NCBI GenBank assembly: GCA_024699395.1
Contig: JAILPU010000013.1
Location: forward strand, 1-6,416
Reading direction: 5' to 3'
Source: Lachnospiraceae bacterium
GTDB lineage: Bacteria > Bacillota > Clostridia > Lachnospirales > Lachnospiraceae
DNA length: 6,416 nt
The notes below the pieces were generated by a model. It was not told the DNA's origin. It saw nothing but the letters and a program-made list of their open reading frames with translations, and searched no databases. The position numbers were made by a program, and so were the translations under genes. Positions 5,172 through 6,416 of the stretch are shown one piece after another (position 1 is the first letter of the stretch; each line of letters opens with the position of its first letter).

Positions 5172-6416
5172 TTATTCGCTTTCAGAAGGGATATTATCAC
5201 CACCCGTATCCTCCGGTGCAGGGTCGTCCGGGACTTCGTCACCCGGTGAGTCATCATCCTCCGAGCCCGGTTCATCCTCGGAGTCCTGTTCATCCTCCGT
5301 TGGATCTTCATTGTCCGGTTCAAGGATACATGGAGAATTGTAATTTTCCCATACAACTGTTTCCACAGGGGTCACTGTGAGAGTTCCCAGATGTTCTTCA
5401 ATATCATAGTTTTGAGAATTATTAGATCCCCAGTCAATCTCATAAGTATTTGAGCTTGTTCCAACTTCGGTCTGACTTCCGGTGGTAGTAATTGTAATTC
5501 CCTCAAGTCCGATTTCTGTTTCGCATTGAATATCGGACTCCGGATTGGTTAGAGCCGTTCCGTCGTATTCCTTTTCCGAAGAACCGGTAGTCACAGTCAG
5601 CTTAGCCTGTCTGATTACCAGCACATTATCGACAAACTCCATATCGTAATTGGCCGAATTTCCGGTTTCGAAATTTGCAGTAGGAGTTATAGTATAGGTT
5701 CCTGCGTTTTTGTATGCTCCCACACTTAGTACAAGTTTCTCTCCGTATTGCATGGTAAATTCAAACCGGCTGCCGATCGGATTCTCATTCGCATCCAGAA
5801 TATAATTGAATTCTCCATATTCCACTTCGCTGTCATCACTGTACTTACCATCAATCCACTCCGGTATAAAATCTTCTCCGCAATAGTCCCAAGGCTCCTC
5901 CGGGCAGCACAAAGCGAATGTGACTTTTATGGGTGTAATTGTAAGCGTACCCAAGTTTTCAACAATTGTATAATTGTTCGGACTTGCAGTATCCCAATCA
6001 ATCTTATACGTATTAACAGTAGAACCGGCGTCCGTTATGGTACCTGTAGCAGTCACTTCTGCATTCTCCCCGGAAACCAAACCGGAAATCGACGCACTCT
6101 CTTTATAAAGGGGAGTATTGTCGTATTCCTTTTCATCTGAACCGGTGGTCACTTCAAGTTGAGCCGGAGTGACAGTGAGTGTACCCTTCACTAATTTAAT
6201 ATTAGTGAATTTGTCCGTAACATCTATTGAGCCATTCAATATCTGATATGTGATACCATTCTCTTCGGTTCCCGCATCAGTCAGACTGCCAAAAGTACGG
6301 CATTCACATGAGAATCCTTCTGGCAAACCACTCACTTCAACTGTAGGGTCTGTCAAAGGAGTCCCATCGTATACTTTCTCAGCTGAACCGGAAGTAATGG
6401 TTATCTCTGTTTTGTA
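5172..6416 (-). CDS. Surface/secreted MBG/YDG Ig-like repeat protein (C-terminal part only)
   Basis: The frame is open from the right edge of the window to TAA at 5174-5172, giving 414 visible residues; the N-terminus and start lie outside. It is built of MBG/YDG-type Ig-like repeats. Unit 1 (6416-6159) has EKVYDGTPLTDP and ends KGTLTVTPA; unit 2 (6158-5928) has EKEYDNTPL, TDAGSTVNTYKIDW and LGTLTITP; unit 4 (5600-5364) has EKEYDGTALTNP, TEVGTSSNTYEIDW and LGTLTVTP. Between them, 5927-5601 is a divergent 109-residue beta-rich unit with three cysteines (CCPEEPWDYCGE) that still keeps AYKNAGTYTITP. The last ~60 residues are a low-complexity Asp/Glu/Pro/Ser tail ending SESE. Such proteins act as extracellular adhesins or spacers. 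Unusually, no LPxTG motif, transmembrane segment or other anchor follows the tail, so it is released, held by another module upstream, or truncated. Confidence 0.85.
   Translation of the reverse strand, partial: YKTEITITSGSAEKVYDGTPLTDPTVEVSGLPEGFSCECRTFGSLTDAGTEENGITYQILNGSIDVTDKFTNIKLVKGTLTVTPAQLEVTTGSDEKEYDNTPLYKESASISGLVSGENAEVTATGTITDAGSTVNTYKIDWDTASPNNYTIVENLGTLTITPIKVTFALCCPEEPWDYCGEDFIPEWIDGKYSDDSEVEYGEFNYILDANENPIGSRFEFTMQYGEKLVLSVGAYKNAGTYTITPTANFETGNSANYDMEFVDNVLVIRQAKLTVTTGSSEKEYDGTALTNPESDIQCETEIGLEGITITTTGSQTEVGTSSNTYEIDWGSNNSQNYDIEEHLGTLTVTPVETVVWENYNSPCILEPDNEDPTEDEQDSEDEPGSEDDDSPGDEVPDDPAPEDTGGDNIPSESE
5364..5600 (-). repeat. MBG/YDG Ig-like repeat, last copy
   Basis: About 79 residues from LTVTTGSSEKEYDGTALTNP to GTLTVTPV. 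It matches the copy at 5928-6158 closely at both ends (TTGSxEKEYDxT and NTYxIDW / LGTLTxTP), while the middle is divergent. Confidence 0.8.
5928..6158 (-). repeat. MBG/YDG Ig-like repeat, middle copy
   Basis: About 77 residues from LEVTTGSDEKEYDNTPL to GTLTITPI, the best match to the last copy. Near-identical DNA around the EKEYD codons in both copies points to tandem duplication. Confidence 0.8.
6159..6416 (-). repeat. MBG/YDG Ig-like repeat, first visible copy
   Basis: The copy begins at or just outside the window edge with ITITSGSAEKVYDGTPLTDP and ends GTLTVTPAQ. The interior (GFSCECRTFGSLTDAGTEEN) is of a second subtype, with NGITYQILNG in place of the NTYxIDW block. Confidence 0.75.

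Noticed and set aside
5141..5172. ATAATCC/GGATTAT inverted repeat just after the stop of the Ig-repeat gene
   Set aside because: A 7-bp AT-rich stem with an 18-nt loop is likely by chance, and the much stronger terminator at 5074-5115 explains transcript ending.
5126..5380. Pro/His-rich plus-strand frame and an Arg-rich minus-strand frame (5147-5356) over the acidic tail
   Set aside because: Both are shadows of the repetitive Asp/Glu/Pro codons of the surface protein's tail in other frames.
5172..6356. TTG at 6356 as a start codon for the Ig-repeat protein
   Set aside because: The frame stays open to the window edge, and the upstream residues (SGSAEKVYDGTPL) continue the repeat motif, so this TTG is an internal leucine.

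Overview
The window looks like a chromosomal segment of a low-GC Gram-positive anaerobe, most likely a Lachnospiraceae-type Clostridia (Butyrivibrio/Roseburia-like). The reasons are strong AGGAGG-type ribosome binding sites, AT-rich intergenic DNA with sigma-A-like promoters, large secreted proteins with DUF4214 and MBG/YDG-type Ig-like repeats, and a CBM2-like secreted protein. The taxonomic placement is inference. All credible genes lie on the minus strand, so the window is read from right (6416) to left (1).

Region by region, in the direction of transcription: (i) 6416-5172 is the C-terminal 414 residues of a surface or secreted protein built from MBG/YDG Ig-like repeats. It ends in a very acidic tail without a visible cell-wall anchor, and a strong intrinsic terminator follows (5074-5115). 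(ii) 4969-3572 is a stand-alone STAND-type ATPase (ATPase_2 family) fused to a winged helix and a PD-(D/E)xK-like DUF234 domain. It has its own promoter, whose -10 element sits in an array of 15-bp tandem repeats forming a symmetric four-site dyad, a good candidate for an autoregulatory operator. (iii) 3365-636 is a 909-residue secreted protein with an unusual architecture: signal peptide, BSP-like zinc metallopeptidase (HELGH), four DUF4214 units, and a transglutaminase-like domain with a complete Cys-His-Asp triad. It has its own promoter. (iv) 635-282 is a 354-bp intergenic stretch. It holds a hairpin oriented as a plus-strand terminator, a decayed fragment of an ORF6N (phage antirepressor-type) gene containing a perfect 11-bp-arm palindrome, a probable extended -10 promoter and a terminator-like hairpin in the next gene's leader. 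(v) 281-1 is the start of another exported protein, with a signal peptide and the beginning of a CBM2-like carbohydrate-binding module.

The genes do not look like one operon: promoters and terminators separate them. Three of the four encode exported, extracellular proteins (adhesion, polymer binding, proteolysis or cross-linking at the cell surface). The ATPase/nuclease-like gene is a self-contained insertion between two surface-protein genes, and the ORF6N relic points to past mobile-element or phage traffic. The most unusual items are the peptidase-DUF4214-transglutaminase fusion and the symmetric repeat operator of the ATPase gene.
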